Source of the DNA: Silene conica
Lineage: Eukaryota > Streptophyta > Magnoliopsida > Caryophyllales > Caryophyllaceae
Assembly: GCA_029255685.2 (NCBI GenBank)
Contig: CM055320.2
Span: 15,395,111 to 15,459,110, forward strand
Direction: 5' to 3'
DNA: 64,000 nt
Part shown: piece by piece, positions 18,487 to 30,920 of the stretch
Layout of the letters: each line of letters begins with the position of its first letter
Position numbering within the stretch: position 1 is the first letter of the stretch
Notes under the pieces: generated by a model
What the model was told of the DNA's origin: nothing
Databases searched by the model: none
Seen by the model: only the letters and a program-made list of their open reading frames with translations
Translations under genes and position numbers: made by a program

Positions 18487-18919
18487 CTGACGGATAATCC
18501 GTCAAAAAAAGTCAAAATTTGACCAAATTCCTGACGGATAATCCGTCACAAAAGTCAACAGTTGACCACATTTCCGACGGATTATCCGTCACAAATGAAT
18601 AAAATTCCTGACGCATTATCCGTCACAAATGACCATTTACTGACGCATTATCCGTCACAAATGAGAAATTACTGACGGATTATCCGTCACTAAAAGTCAA
18701 CAAAAATTTGACCTGGAATTTTTTCTTCTACGGGTAGACCGTCAGAAGTCCGTCACAATCAGTTTTCTGACGGATAATTCGTCACAAACTTGATTTTCGT
18801 GACGAATATTCGGGACGGAAATTTCTGACGGATTATCCGTCAGAAACGCGAATTTCCTGACGGATTTCCCCTTTTCTGACGGATTTTTTCGGTCAGAACA
18901 CCGCGTTTTTTTTGTAGTG
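18487..18919. repeat. Right subterminal repeat zone of the CACTA element
   Basis: About ten copies of CTGACGGATTATCCGTCA-like palindromes or half-sites lie between 18487 and 18890, spaced roughly 30-45 bp apart, followed by the perfect terminal repeat. The spacing is more regular than on the left side. Confidence 0.8.
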
Positions 18920-20300
18920 ATATATTTTAATTAAATATATTTCATATTTTATATTTGCTTCTCATTTATACTTGTTTTATTATTTACGTCGTAATTATAT
19001 TAAATCGTAATTTAATATATTTTTATGTTAGTCCTAATAAAATTATATTCTTATACTTAATTATTTGGTATAAATAATTTATACGTATTCGTTTATTTTA
19101 AGTTACGAGTTGGGAACGTGTGTGAATGTCTCGAGAAGCGTGATGGGCTGTTATACTCGGGTTATGTGTGACACGTAGTGGGCTTGGACTGTTTAGATCA
19201 TGTTAACCCAAGAGAGAAAAATAAAGAGACGAAACCCTAGTTATTCTACCCAACCCATCGACACTCAACATTCAAACCCTAATCACCGTACCCCACTTTC
19301 TGCCTCCATAGACAACACAACCTGCCACCATCAACACTCACCAAAAACCCTACTCATGCTTCTACATCTTGTATACCTCTCCCACACCAAAGGAACCCTT
19401 AGACTGCTGTGAGATTTGACAAGAACGAAAGAGAAAATAGCGAGACACGAACAGTCCCCTCGTCATCACCTTGCGCAGTATGTATTCGTAAGTAATTTCA
19501 TGCTCCATCCGTGACTTCGATACTGTATACTAAGGTTGTGAGTAGTCCTTGTAGTATATATAACATGAACCTCGTGTTTAAACCACCATTCCACCATGAA
19601 AACTCCTATAACAGAGGCGATAAAAGTCGACAGAAAACACGTTCCTGCTCTGTTTTTATACTCTGTGACTGTGTTCATTATTCTTGTTAATTCATTATGT
19701 TTTTGGATTGATTATTGTCATAAGTTTTGAGTTTTGATGTTGGGGAGTTAGTAGAGTATGCGGGTGGTGTTGGAATGGTTTGTGGTGGTCGGAAAAACTA
19801 GGGGAGCAGTCGTGTAATAGGTGTCTCAGGAAGTTGCAGGAACAGGTAATTGGGTGTATGCAGCAGTTTGGGGATGGTTGTTTCAAAGGGAGGCGTGGAG
19901 TCGAAGGATGGTGGTTGGCACCTGGGGGTACTGGGTGATGAGAGGTGTCGTGGGGGGTGGTTGGTTGGGTTGATGGTGATGTTGGCAGGTGGTTAAGGGA
20001 GGGTAAAACACGGGTGAATGAGTGCTTACGAGTTGCTGGAAACAGAGTGACGTGAGTGTGTGTAAGCAGTTTTGAGTCGTCGTGGTGGTTGTTGTGGTGG
20101 TCCTTGGTGGTGTCTAAGGCGTGAGAGTGGTAGTTGGTAGTACATAGGTAAGTTTGGGGGTAGCGGTGGTGGTCGTTGGTGGCCAGGCCGGTGGTAATAG
20201 TGGCGGGAAGAGAAGATGTCCGGGCTGTTTAAGGCTGTTGCGTCGGGGCTGTTTATACGTTCGTTTTTGTATACGTTGTTCTCGTGGTTGTTGAGTATGG

Positions 20301-20301
<1 letters not shown>

Positions 20302-20379
<78 letters not shown>
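20302..20379. repeat. (ATT)n microsatellite
   Basis: About 26 uninterrupted ATT triplets inside the solo LTR. The length and lack of interruptions suggest it is polymorphic. More imperfect ATT repeats continue to about 20500. Confidence 0.95.
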
Positions 20380-22435
20380 GTGTTAGCATTATTATTAATA
20401 TTGTTATTATTGTTTATTATTATTGGTACATACTATTATTATTTCTACTATTGTTCTTAGTTGTTATTATTATTAGTATTGGTATTGTTAGTAAGTATTG
20501 TCTATGTTGTTAAACATTAAGATTGTTAAGTGAGTTTTTATATGTGACGGTTATCAATACTTTGATTAGATAGTATATTTTCCATGTTCGTTGTTCAATC
20601 GAACTTAGTTATAAAAGTAATAAGGACGGGTCGGTTATTTAATTAAAGTAGTCATGTTTATACGGTCTCGTTATACGTGATATCATTTAGATAATTAATT
20701 CGAATACTAAATATATTAAATTAGTTTGCATAATTGTGTTAGTTAGTGATTGTGGATATTATATTTTTAGGTGACGATTTTGAAGTGCCGTTATTCTGTT
20801 AACTCGCTGGCTTGCTATTGGACTATATTGCTATCCAGGTAGGATACACTGACACTATACCCCATGAGGTGTTATGAATGGATGTTGGATTGTGTATTAT
20901 GGATGCTGAGCATGATTTACGTGAGAATGGTATTAGTTGGATTGAGTATTGATTATTATTATTACTGGTATGCGCATTGCGTTATTTAATAGCATGATTG
21001 ATTAAGAGTATTGTTGCATTCATGAGCATGGCATGTGCATTGGATACGGATTTGAGATGACGAGATATTATTGGGCCCAGGCTAGTTCTGCAGGACTAGA
21101 CCTGGTGACCTCAGCTGTTATGCTGGTGTTCGGCGACGGCAGGTTATAGTCTGCCGGGAGGTTCGGTATGGCTGGGTGTTACGGGTTTGAGATTGAGATT
21201 TGTGATTGAGAATGAGATTGAGATTGAGCTCGAGCATATCATTGCATTTGCATATCATACTTGTTGCGTTATAAATTATTGTGTTACCCTACTCAACCGC
21301 GAGGTTGACAGTGTATTCGTGTACACCTACGGTGATCCGGAATGGGGAGTAGTTTCTACAGGTCAGAGACAGATAAGCTAGGAACTGGGACAAGAATGTG
21401 AGATGCATACTTTGGACCGGCTTAGAATTATATCACATCTAGAGAAGTCATCAGTTGTATTTTCCATCAGTTGTATTTTCATTTTCCGTTATGTAGTAAC
21501 TGTAATAATCAAAAGTTTAAATTCTATCAGTTTTTTTTATAAAGTACTTTGGTTGTTTTACTTTGTTATTCACTACCTCGGACATTCCGAGATGGTAACA
21601 GCTCTATTTATATGAGAATGTCTTGCTAAAGGCTCTTAAATAAATGGGGGTGTTACATTGTGGGGCGGGGATGAGTTTCAAAAGCATCATTCGTCGCGGG
21701 TTACGGGGCAGGTGCAGGTATCACATGAGACCTGCCCCATACCCACCCCGCCCTTCACCCACCCCCGCTCGTCCCGCTACACTTGTCCCCGCCCCGCTTA
21801 TACCCACCTAATAAATAATAATATCTAATAACAATATATATAGATAAAAAAATATAACTTAAAACGGTAAACGGAGCTGAAGAACTGAAGATGAATATTT
21901 GAACATTATTCATTTGTTTTGTAGTTTTGTTTACTGTTTTAGTACTCTGTCACAATTTGCACTTAATTCCAATGATTAGTTCTTTTCTTTGGCTCAAAAC
22001 GTAAGACCATGTACCTGTATTTAATCTACTTCTTTTACTTTTGGCATCGTTTCGAACTAGATCCAGATAAAGCCAATCTGGATTCAACATTCTTGCATGG
22101 TGATAGGCCACTTCGGTCCTCTCCCGGTTTGTGCAAGTTTTCGTGGTATATTTGTATGTAAAACCGTTTCATGACTCAACAGACTCTATTTAATTGAATG
22201 TTAAGGCATTCTGTGAAATTTTTTTTGTATAAGTAGTACGACCAGTATATTTTAGATTTACGATTTAGATTTCTTGAGGAGATAGGCGGATCAACGGGTC
22301 CCTGCGGGGCGGGGAGGATTTTGAAAGGTTCAATCCGCCGTGGGTCACGGGGCGGGCGCGTGTGCGCATTTATAGTTCGCGGGGCGGGCGCGGGTTGACC
22401 CCTTTCATACCCGTCCCGCCCCATTGACATCCCTA

Positions 22436-23087
22436 GTGAAGAATGAGAGATTAGTAATGAGAACAAATTTGAAAGAATGGTGTTAAAATTAGAGCGGTAA
22501 AAATGAAAAAAATATGACCATAAATGAATAAAATGCTTCGATAAATGAGTATAACCCTTTACAAAAGTGATCATTTTTCCTCGTTATATAACCCTTGCAA
22601 AAGTGATCATTTTTTCTCGTCATAGCTACGAATACGGAGGAGTCGTTTTTAGGCTTCCAAGATTATGGAACCACTAGATTTTTGGTCGAAACGACCCAGT
22701 GTTACTCTTGTTGACGTTGTCACCACCACCATCATTCCATCTTCATCCAAATTCCAATTTCCAAAATTAATTAAGCCCTTTAACACAGACACAACACACA
22801 GTCTCCCATACCTTCCATAAATAGTTTATTTAATAAAAAATACAGCTTTTCTTCCTTTCAAAACACCAATAATTCATACAAACATTCAGCTCAACTTAAG
22901 CAATCAAAATCCCATTTTTATTTAAAAAAATCCAATTAAATCAGTCAATCATTGTCTAATTGCATTACTATTTTATTACCGAAAGTTATAGTGCCCTTTA
23001 ATCTTTTATTTATATACTCTTGCGTGCAAGAAAGGCTCATCTTTTTTAAAATTTCTCTAAAAAAATTCTATAAAAACTCAAGCTTTA
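22436..23087. other. Upstream region and 5' leader of the heme oxygenase gene
   Basis: AT-rich non-coding sequence between the hAT element and the HO1 start codon. A short near-repeat of AAAAGTGATCATTTTT occurs at about 22563 and 22600. A pyrimidine-rich A/C/T stretch (22690-22950) looks like a plant 5' leader. No TATA box is well enough placed to name. Confidence 0.4.
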
Positions 23088-26000
23088 ATGGCTTCTTTAG
23101 CAACAATCCCACAAACCCACTTCTTTACGAAAACCAATTCAAAATTAACCCCAAAGTTTCAATCTTTCATCATTTCTTACAACAGAAGAAACCCTAATAA
23201 TTTAGGTATGGTTTTGGGTAAGGTTGAACCCTTGAAAATGGTTGCAGCAGCATCAAATGTAGTTGCTTCAACAAGTGATGAGAAGAAGAAGAAGAAAGGT
23301 TTTGTTGAAGAAATGAGAGCAGTTGCTATGAAATTGCATACTAAAGATCAAGCAAGAGAAGGTGAGAAAGTTGCTAAAGGTCCTGAAGAAAAATCTCCTT
23401 CTAAATGGGAACCTACTGTTGATGGGTATTTGAAGTTTCTTGTAGATAGTAAGTTGGTTTATGATACCTTGGAAAGGATTGTTTTGGAAGCTCCCGTTGA
23501 TTATTGTAAGTTGCTCTCTTTTGTATTATTCCGTCTTTATCCGTTAATAGTTTACGTTTGCTTTATTTTGCGATGGATAAAGGGATTGTGAGTTTTGATT
23601 GTTTGGTTTCATTGAGAAGTTGGCTGTTTTTGTGGGTTGTTAAAAGTTGATTGATTATGTTTCGATTGTTTGATTGTTGGGCAATAGCGATACTGCAAAA
23701 ATAAGGAGTTTCATCCCCACAAGGGACTCACTCTTTCCCCGTTAGTTTACCAAATAAGGAGAGAATCAGTTTCGTCCATGTAAGGAATTTCTACCATGGA
23801 GGGAAAACAAAAAGAAGTTTGGTGGGATGATGTGACCTGAGGTGGTATGAAACTTCTACTATTGCTAAGTGCTTTTCTGCTATAGGGTTCGTGTTGTGGC
23901 AGACTGGCAGTACACGAAGTTTGAATGATTAATTTCATTCAACGGTTGGGTGTTTTTTTGGGTTGGGATTATGTTCTAATTGTTGAATGACTTTAGATGA
24001 TTGGATGGATGGTTATTCATTCGGAATCATGTAATTGATGTTTGATAAGTGAAGTTCTTTGGGTAGTTTTGCGTGTTACTAAATTCATATTGGATTACTT
24101 TGTAATTGGGTTTGTAGGAGATTGGTAATGTGCTCTATGATTACGAGTTTTTGTACCATCGTGGTTAAAGGGTATATTTATTGGTATTATTAAATGTTCT
24201 GTAGAGTGCTAGATAGTTTAATGGGGAGACTGAAATTGTAATTCAGCCCGACTGACCATAAGGATGTGTTGGTAGAATCGGTGGTAGTGAGTTGAAGTGC
24301 CTACCTCGAGTTTTAAATTTGAATTACCTACCCCGTTCAATTATACAAATTAGACCTTCAGAAAGGAATATGGGAGTCGCTTGGGTTGGTATAATTGTTA
24401 CAGAAAAATCAAGCTCAAAACAATGGATAAAAAGAGAACAATGACCGTGGCATGTGGGTACGGGTAGATATGGAGGGGTGAAGGGGAGATAAAGAGGCAA
24501 TAGGTGATTATTTCCCTTACATTAGGGTAATTTATATCCTAAAAGGAGGTAGCTATTACCCTTTAATAGGGTAGTTGTTAGTTGATCAACTTCTTACTAT
24601 ATCCTCTACCTCATACTCTATGTATTCTTCCTCTAGTACTCCGATAATAATCATTACTCCTAATATATATGTATTTACGTTGCCTATTCGAAAGGATAAA
24701 TGATTTACGTATAGGAGCATGAATCTACCTCTATATTAACTTGAATAAGTTCATTGTTGAGAAGTCACTACATGAATTGGAGTTTGAGTTTAATTATAAT
24801 TGAGAGATGCAGCTACGAATTAGTTTGTCCTGTGTGTCAGGTATCTCCCATAGGCTCATAGATTATTGTTTAGTTACCTGTTGGCAATTTAAGCTTGCCC
24901 AGTTCCTCTAGAAACTGTACTCCTCACTTGAGAGTTTTTAACGGAGTTCTCTGAAGAACTAGACTTGTGCTGAACCACTCATAGATTCTTCCGTGCTCCT
25001 CTATTCTCTGAATCATATACTTGCAGATGAGTTTTTATAAAATAGATATTGCACGAGTCTAAGGGAGTTCCTCATTCAGTTACATATATATAATCGATAC
25101 CAGATGCTATGTATTGGTGTCAAACAAATATCATTGAGTTGATGCACGGTGTCCTTTTTGTCCGTGTAACTGTCTAATCCTAATTCTTACCTCTGAATTT
25201 CTGATAGTACACACTTGATCATTTATATGCAACCTCCAGCCGACACTTTTTTTTAATTATGCTTGGCCTTGTAGAGTTTGGTCTGTGAATGTGTTTTTTT
25301 CACTGCCAGATCTGATCTATTTCACATGAGTTATGAAGGACATTCAATCAGTTTACTTTTCAGTTTTTTAATCCTCGCTCCTTAACTTCACAATGTCCCG
25401 ATTTCTGCTGGCCGCACTATTTAAGGAGAAAGTATTATATATCAAAAAATACAAGTGGCCATACCGTGTCATTTTCCCTTTCTCTTTTATTATCGGCAAA
25501 ATCATTTTCTTGCATAAGGGATGTATTTTGTCTGCCGGCTTAACATTGCAACAGCGATATGTATAGGACTGTACTTTACTAGACTCCGAATGCTTGTTAG
25601 TTATAGATTTATTGGAAAGAGTGAGATGTAAATGTGGAATAAACGAGGGTCTATAGTAGCAAAAGAAATCGTAAGTAGCATTCGTGGCAGTACAGTTAGT
25701 CTTTAGATTTTAGATAGCAATTACAATTAGTCTCCTATAAGACGTTCTCATGATAAAATGATGTGAAACAACCAACAACCCAATTCAATAAAATCCTCAT
25801 CCACATACCTGTTAAACCACTAAAAGCTGTAATTACTAAATATGAGACTGTTTGTTATCCGTGGAGCCAAATGTTCTTATTTATTTATTTTGGCCATATA
25901 CACCACACTTGAATGGGAATCCCTGATGCCAACCATTACCCTAAACCTCTTGATTGCCTGATATTGGGCTCCATTCTTTGTCTTTATTTGATTCAATCCT

Positions 26001-27421
26001 TCCTATGTCTGTTATTTCACATGTAATACAAATTATATTTTTGCTTGATTCTAGATGCTGAGTTCAGAAACACGGGATTGGAACGATCAGATAAATTGGC
26101 AAAAGATTTGGAGTGGTTCAAGGAGCAAGGTTACTCTATCCCCGAACCATCTGAACCTGGTGTTACATATTCAAAAATTCTTGAAGAATTAGCCGAGAAG
26201 GATCCTCAGGCATTTATCTGCCATTTCTACAACACTTACTTTGCTCATTCTGCTGGGGGGCGCATGATTGGTAGGAAGGTATGCCTTTTTATCGAATGTA
26301 TAGATTCAAAGTATATTGCATGAGAATATACTAGGCACTATCCAACTAACTTTAGATTAGGCTCACTTTAGAGCCTTTTCTAGTGCTAATAATCCGGTTG
26401 ACATATGCTTGCGCCTCTTCAAAATCAAATGTTAGCTTCTATGATCGATCGAGTCATTTATAGCATCTCGAAAATAGCTTTCTAAACTCTTAATGCTTAA
26501 TGTATTGTCAAGTAGGAGACTGTCATGCATGCATGCATGTTGCAGTATAATTTTCATTATGGGTCATGATCATCCTCTTTGTGTTTTAAACACAAGGGTC
26601 AGACTGAGAACTTCTGACTCCCCTTGCCCAGCCCATGCGTCTGCGGGAACAAGTCGAGGTACTAAGGTTATGTTTTTATTTTGTATCAACGGTGGGAACC
26701 CGTGGACACTACACTTTGACCATGTGCGCACACACAAAGTTAACCACCATTCTTAATCAGAAGGACAAGCTCTAATTTGGTAAAGCATAATCTCAGGCAA
26801 TTGCTCCTGTAAGGGGATAAACCGAGACCTGTTGGTTATTCATTCATGTTCTAACAAGTTGAGCCATTCCATTTGAAAGGGTATTGTTGTTGTTTGGTGG
26901 AGTTGATTTAATAGTGGAGATGTCTGCTTCATCTTTTTAGTCTCTTCTTATTATTAGGTGTCTGAGATGATACTGAACAAAAAAGAGTTGGAATTCTACA
27001 AATGGGACGGTGACCTTTCCGAATTGCTCCAGAATGTGAGGGAGAAGCTGAACAGAGTTGCTGAAGTATGTTCTCTCTCTCTTTTACTAGAATTATTCGG
27101 CTTGTAGTTTCTTTGCTAGCCGTCTACACTATTCATGCTTGTGTCAATTGTCAAACGTCAACTGTTAATCTATTACGAAGCTCCATCCATATCTGGATGA
27201 TCTGTCATTATCGTTTTCGCAATCATAACCACCTTTGCTTTATTGATAACTCTTGAAGAAACAAAATAAAAATGGGAAATTGGCAATGAATATTGAGGAG
27301 CTATTAAAGGCATGTTGATTTATGACAGGGATGGAGTAGGGAAGAAAAGAATCATTGTTTGGAGGAAACAGAGAAGTCATTCAAGCACTCTGGCCAGATT
27401 CTCCGTCTTATACTAAATTGA
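23088..27421 (+). CDS. HO1: Heme oxygenase 1, plastid-targeted, four exons
   Basis: Exons 23088-23505, 26055-26278, 26958-27065 and 27329-27421 join in phase to 280 residues, close to Arabidopsis HY1. HO1 opens haem to biliverdin IXalpha, CO and Fe2+ with ferredoxin as electron donor; biliverdin is the precursor of the phytochrome chromophore. Residues 1 to about 55 are Ser/Thr/Asn-rich with few acids, as expected of a chloroplast transit peptide. H84 in [14 protein letters not shown] is the proximal haem ligand by family comparison. [51 protein letters not shown] (the distal-helix Gly-rich motif) and [15 protein letters not shown] are all present. It ends [12 protein letters not shown] and stops with TGA. 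All introns are GT-AG. Intron 1 is long (2.55 kb) with no clear transposon in it. Plants also have HO3/HO4 paralogues; HO1 is the best guess. Confidence 0.94.
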
Positions 27422-28120
27422 ATCATTTTGGGCTCAAGACTTTGTATCGTCATTGTTGCTTACTGACATGAATCGTGAACTTTTATACGTTCACTACATG
27501 TTTATATTTCCATCCTGTATTTTAACTTATTTTCCTTGTATTCTATGGAGAACTGAAAGTTGATAAATGTGCATATAATCAATTTTTTTTTTTTTTTTTT
27601 TAAAAAAAAGCAGCATATAATCAAAATTAGGTTCCACAAAACTGCCTTTCTGTTTAGTTTTATGTTTGAAATATTCGATCGACTAGCTAGTAGCCAGTAC
27701 TCTAGTAGCTACCATGCCCTTTTTAGTTTAACTGCGCTTTATATGAGACGGACTCACAAGATAACTGTGTTTTGATTCTGATACGACGATGCTTCATCGC
27801 AATACACAACTATACTTTATGGGCTTGAGCGCTCTGGCATATGGGCTAGCATTGTATTTTGGTCTGGTGGATCAGCCCGGTTCATGTATCCGTTGGGTTG
27901 GACTTGTATTGTTAGTTGGGCACTTGGGCCTATGGCAAACATAACCTGATGAAGTAAAGTCTTACAGAAATGAGTGGTACTGGTACACTCGTGGTGCACG
28001 CGGCACACCAAGAAACACTAAATAAGGATACTTCTTCTTGGGTGTAAATATTATAACATAAATCTCGTGTCAATTCGTTTGTTATTTTACCAACTATGTC
28101 TTTTTTTCTTTTCATGTTCA
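27422..28120. other. Heme oxygenase 3' UTR and spacer
   Basis: Non-coding. A T-run followed by an A-run lies at about 27583-27609. No reading frame or repeat of note was recognised. Confidence 0.4.
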
Positions 28121-28129
28121 CAAAAATTG

Positions 28130-28313
28130 TAGTAAGTCTTACTTGTGACGGGTCACCATTTATGACGGATATTTTGTGAGATAAAATGGATAGAAAAAAA
28201 GTTAGTGAAGAAAGGAGACCACATGGGAGAGAGAAAAAGTGGATATTTTGTGAGATAAAATCGTACCCGTCGCAAGTTTGCGACGGATATACCCGTCGCA
28301 AATGAGATTTGTG
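28130..28313. mobile_element. Mutator-type MITE (same family as 6754-7351)
   Basis: A single 184-bp copy beginning TAGTAAGTCTTACTTGTGAC and ending GCAAATGAGATTTGTG. Its 9-bp flanks CAAAAATTG (28121-28129) and CAAAAATCG (28314-28322) differ at one base. It defines the true ends of the family found as an array in the peroxidase intron. Confidence 0.85.
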
Positions 28314-28322
28314 CAAAAATCG

Positions 28323-29616
28323 ATGTAGTAACCCCATCTAGTACAGTTTGAAATTAAGCCGGTTATGATCACATGGGTTGCAACTCGCAAGACTCTCTTT
28401 CTAAGAATTATGAGTAATCAATTATGCCTATACACATTCTGAGTAACCGACTAAGCCTATAAACATCGTCAAAATAAAATAGACAGTCTCTCAATAAGTT
28501 ACCGACTAAGTCTATAAACATTTCCGTGTTATTCAATAAGTTATTGAATAATCTTAAACTGTTTGTAATGAAATATTTAACAATGTACTTTTCAAGGTTT
28601 CAAGCCCATTTATCAAACAAATCAAGCTCAAATAATGAAACTCATAAATGACCAAATGGTCTATTTCAAACATAGGTGGTTGAACTCAACCGTTCAAATA
28701 AGGATCCAAACTTATTGAAAAGACCGAATTTGTTGAGTTTATTGTTACCAAGAATTGCAATTGTTTCAATGCGAATAAAATCACCGGTTTTAATGAAAAT
28801 AGAGTGATAATGTTTCAAAAAATTTATCTAGGTTTTCCGTCATCAAATAAACCTTAATATATATATATATATATATATCAATGGTGGAGCCTAGTTATCA
28901 AAACTTCCGTGAAATTTTATAGGGATTTGTTCAAATCTTTGTAATAGCAATCTAGTGAAATCTTTATAGCCTTAGGCTATGTTTTTTAGACTGTAAGTCT
29001 GTCACTCTCAGGTGCGTAACTTATTTGGTTTATGCGGTTTGTAGGCTAGATAATTCTAAATACCTATTGTCACTTTACACTTGCGTGGTATGACCATTTC
29101 TCCCACCGTGTGAGAATATTATAGAAACTCGGGAGAGATTTGAGTATGTAATTAAGTAATCTAAGTAGTTGAAATTGATTTAAAATCAAATAAATATCAC
29201 ATTTTAAAATAACCGATCGAATATTATAATCGATACAAATATCTTACGCATAAATTTTATTTTAGAATGGCATGAGTTCAAATAATCACACTATAAAGCA
29301 AAAGCAAACATTTTCATAACTCTAACCTCAATAAGAATTGTAGAATGCAATAATTTGACCTATTTTAAGTCAAATTTTAAATCTTTTTTTTCCTTCTCAC
29401 GACACCAATTTTGTAACGCTGGTCCTTATCTCATCTCAACCGTCACACAGTTACCGTATAATCTTAATTATTGAATAAGCTCGTTAAGTTTGAGGTTGAA
29501 TTTAAACCATTATAAACAATATAAATTAAACATTGTAAATTTTTTGAAAAAAGAAATTATATTTTCAATACAAATCTGAAAAAAAAAACTCACTTTTTTT
29601 ATAAACGAGCCGATTA
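28323..29616. other. AT-rich spacer
   Basis: No gene seen. It contains short repeats of CGACTAAGCCTATAAACAT between about 28440 and 28520 and a (TA)n run at about 28858-28878. The rest is unremarkable. Confidence 0.4.
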
Positions 29617-29625
29617 AAAATATTA

Positions 29626-30753
29626 GGGTTTTTTCCATTGATTCCCCTGTGGTTTTCTCTTTTCTCATTTGTACCCCTGCGTATCGCACTTTATTAGCCG
29701 TACCCCTAAACTTAATTAGTTAAACCCATCAGTAGCCAAACATGTTTATGCCGTCTGTTTTAGACGTTAAGTGTCATGTTGGCAGCTATTTGCCAAATAA
29801 GCACCTGACTTGGCAAAGGGTTTTCCCATTGATGCCCCTATGGTTTTCACTTTTCCCATTTGTAGCCCTATGTAAAAAATAATAAAAAGGAGTGAAGAAA
29901 TTGTTGGAATTGAAATTACATGAGTCGGATTTCCGATTTAAAGTTCAAATTTTCCGATGTTTAATCCCAGGTATTACAAATATATCTTATTGTTGATATC
30001 CGAAGATTTACCGAAAAAATCAATTGTTAAATTTACTTAAATAATGAAAGTGTCAAAAATATTTTGATTAAAAAATTAAAAATTAACCCGACCTCAAATT
30101 ACCCGTAAAAGACTATAAAGACAAAATTTATCGAAACCGAAAAAATATGCGAAAAATTTATGATAGATCAAAAGAAAGAGGGAACTTAGAATTTAAAATT
30201 TAGTTGGTGCTTCAATGATGAAATAGGTAAGTGACGTCGTAGGGTCGATATGAGCATTAACAGGTAATGACACTCGTCTTGTTTGTCGTCTTGGTCCACT
30301 TAATATATAATAAGTTGTGAATATCAGATAATATTTTTTTCTGAATAAAATAAAAGGTAATATATAACGGTATTATCTCATGCGATATAAAAAGAGATAT
30401 AATAAACTATATATTACATTTTTTTTTTATTAATTTAAAAGGGATATAATAAGCAATGCGGTTTTAAAGATATCGGACTCAACATCGAAACCGAAAATGC
30501 AAAAATGCAGGGATATAAGTGGGAAAAGTAAAACCACAGGGCTATCAATGTGAAAAACCCTTTGCCAAGTCAGGTGCTTATTTGACGAATAGAGTGCCAA
30601 CATGACACTTAACGTCTAAAACAGACGATATAAACATTTTGGTTACTGATGGGTTTAACTAATTAAGAAGTTCAGGAGTACAACTAGTAAAATGTTATAC
30701 GCAGGGGTACAAGTGGAAAAAGTGAAAACCACCGGACATTGACGAGAAACACC
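29626..30753. mobile_element. Mutator-like element with ~250-bp inverted ends, non-autonomous
   Basis: The left and right 250 bp are inverted repeats of each other (starting GGGTTTTTTCCATTGATTCC and, on the other strand, GGTGTTTCTCGTCAATGTCC). A perfect 9-bp duplication AAAATATTA flanks it (29617-29625 and 30754-30762). No transposase is encoded in the 1128 bp. The terminal motif recurs once inside each arm (29818 and 30560), so the ends are doubled. The right end lies about 95 bp before the TATA box of the next gene. Confidence 0.88.
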
Positions 30754-30848
30754 AAAATATTATCTCAGTCTTAATGATTAAGGCAGGACCTTGTTGCCTT
30801 GTTGGTTAATTTAGGAGGAGACGAAGACTTAAGGAGTGCACGTTGTAC

Positions 30849-30856
30849 TATAAATA
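30849..30856 (+). promoter_or_regulatory. TATA box of the ATS3-like gene
   Basis: TATAAATA is 65-72 bases before the ATG at 30921, a normal position. Only about 95 bp separate it from the Mutator-like element upstream. Confidence 0.6.
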
Positions 30857-30920
30857 AATATTTCGTTCCCTAAAAATTGCGAGATTGCTTGAAGGACTAT
30901 TCAACAAAATCAAAATAACA

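Larger units (their letters stand above)
13989..18919 (+). mobile_element. CACTA (En/Spm) DNA transposon, 4931 bp, termini intact
   Basis: The ends begin CACTACAAAAAAAACGCGG and are perfect inverted repeats for at least 31 bp (13989-14019 against the right end to 18919). A 3-bp duplication ATA flanks the element (13986-13988 and 18920-18922), as expected for CACTA. Both subterminal zones carry many CTGACGGATTATCCGTCA-like palindromes. It encodes a TNP2-type transposase (15649-17964), followed directly by the coiled-coil tail of a second gene, so the middle of the element seems deleted. The clean ends and open frame suggest a young insertion. Confidence 0.93.
13778..21657 (+). mobile_element. 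Solo LTR, Ty3/gypsy chromovirus-like, split by a CACTA element
   Basis: It starts TGTAATACCCCG at 13778 and ends GGGGGTGTTACA at 21657, termini typical of chromovirus (Tekay-like) LTRs, and is flanked by a perfect 5-bp duplication TTGTG (13773-13777 and 21658-21662). Without the CACTA insertion the unit is about 2.95 kb. No gag, pol, primer site or second LTR is seen inside, so it is best read as a solo LTR fossil. A non-autonomous element with the same ends is the alternative. It lies within the hAT element 13689-22435. Confidence 0.75.
13689..22435. mobile_element. hAT-like MITE (GGGGCGGG-rich family), split by a later insertion
   Basis: The left part (13689-13777) begins TAGGGATATCAATGG and the right part (21658-22435) ends CCCCATTGACATCCCTA. 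They are the two halves of one element of about 860 bp, homologous along their length to the complete copy at 48564-49486. Both halves are rich in GGGGCGGGT/CCCGCCCC words. The 8-bp flanks (GTAGGGAT and GTGAAGAA) no longer match, so this copy is older than the 48564 one, or its flank has been altered. Confidence 0.75.

Noticed and set aside
20114-20389. Poly-Asn protein on the minus strand
   Set aside because: It is the (ATT)n microsatellite read as AAT codons; there is no gene context.
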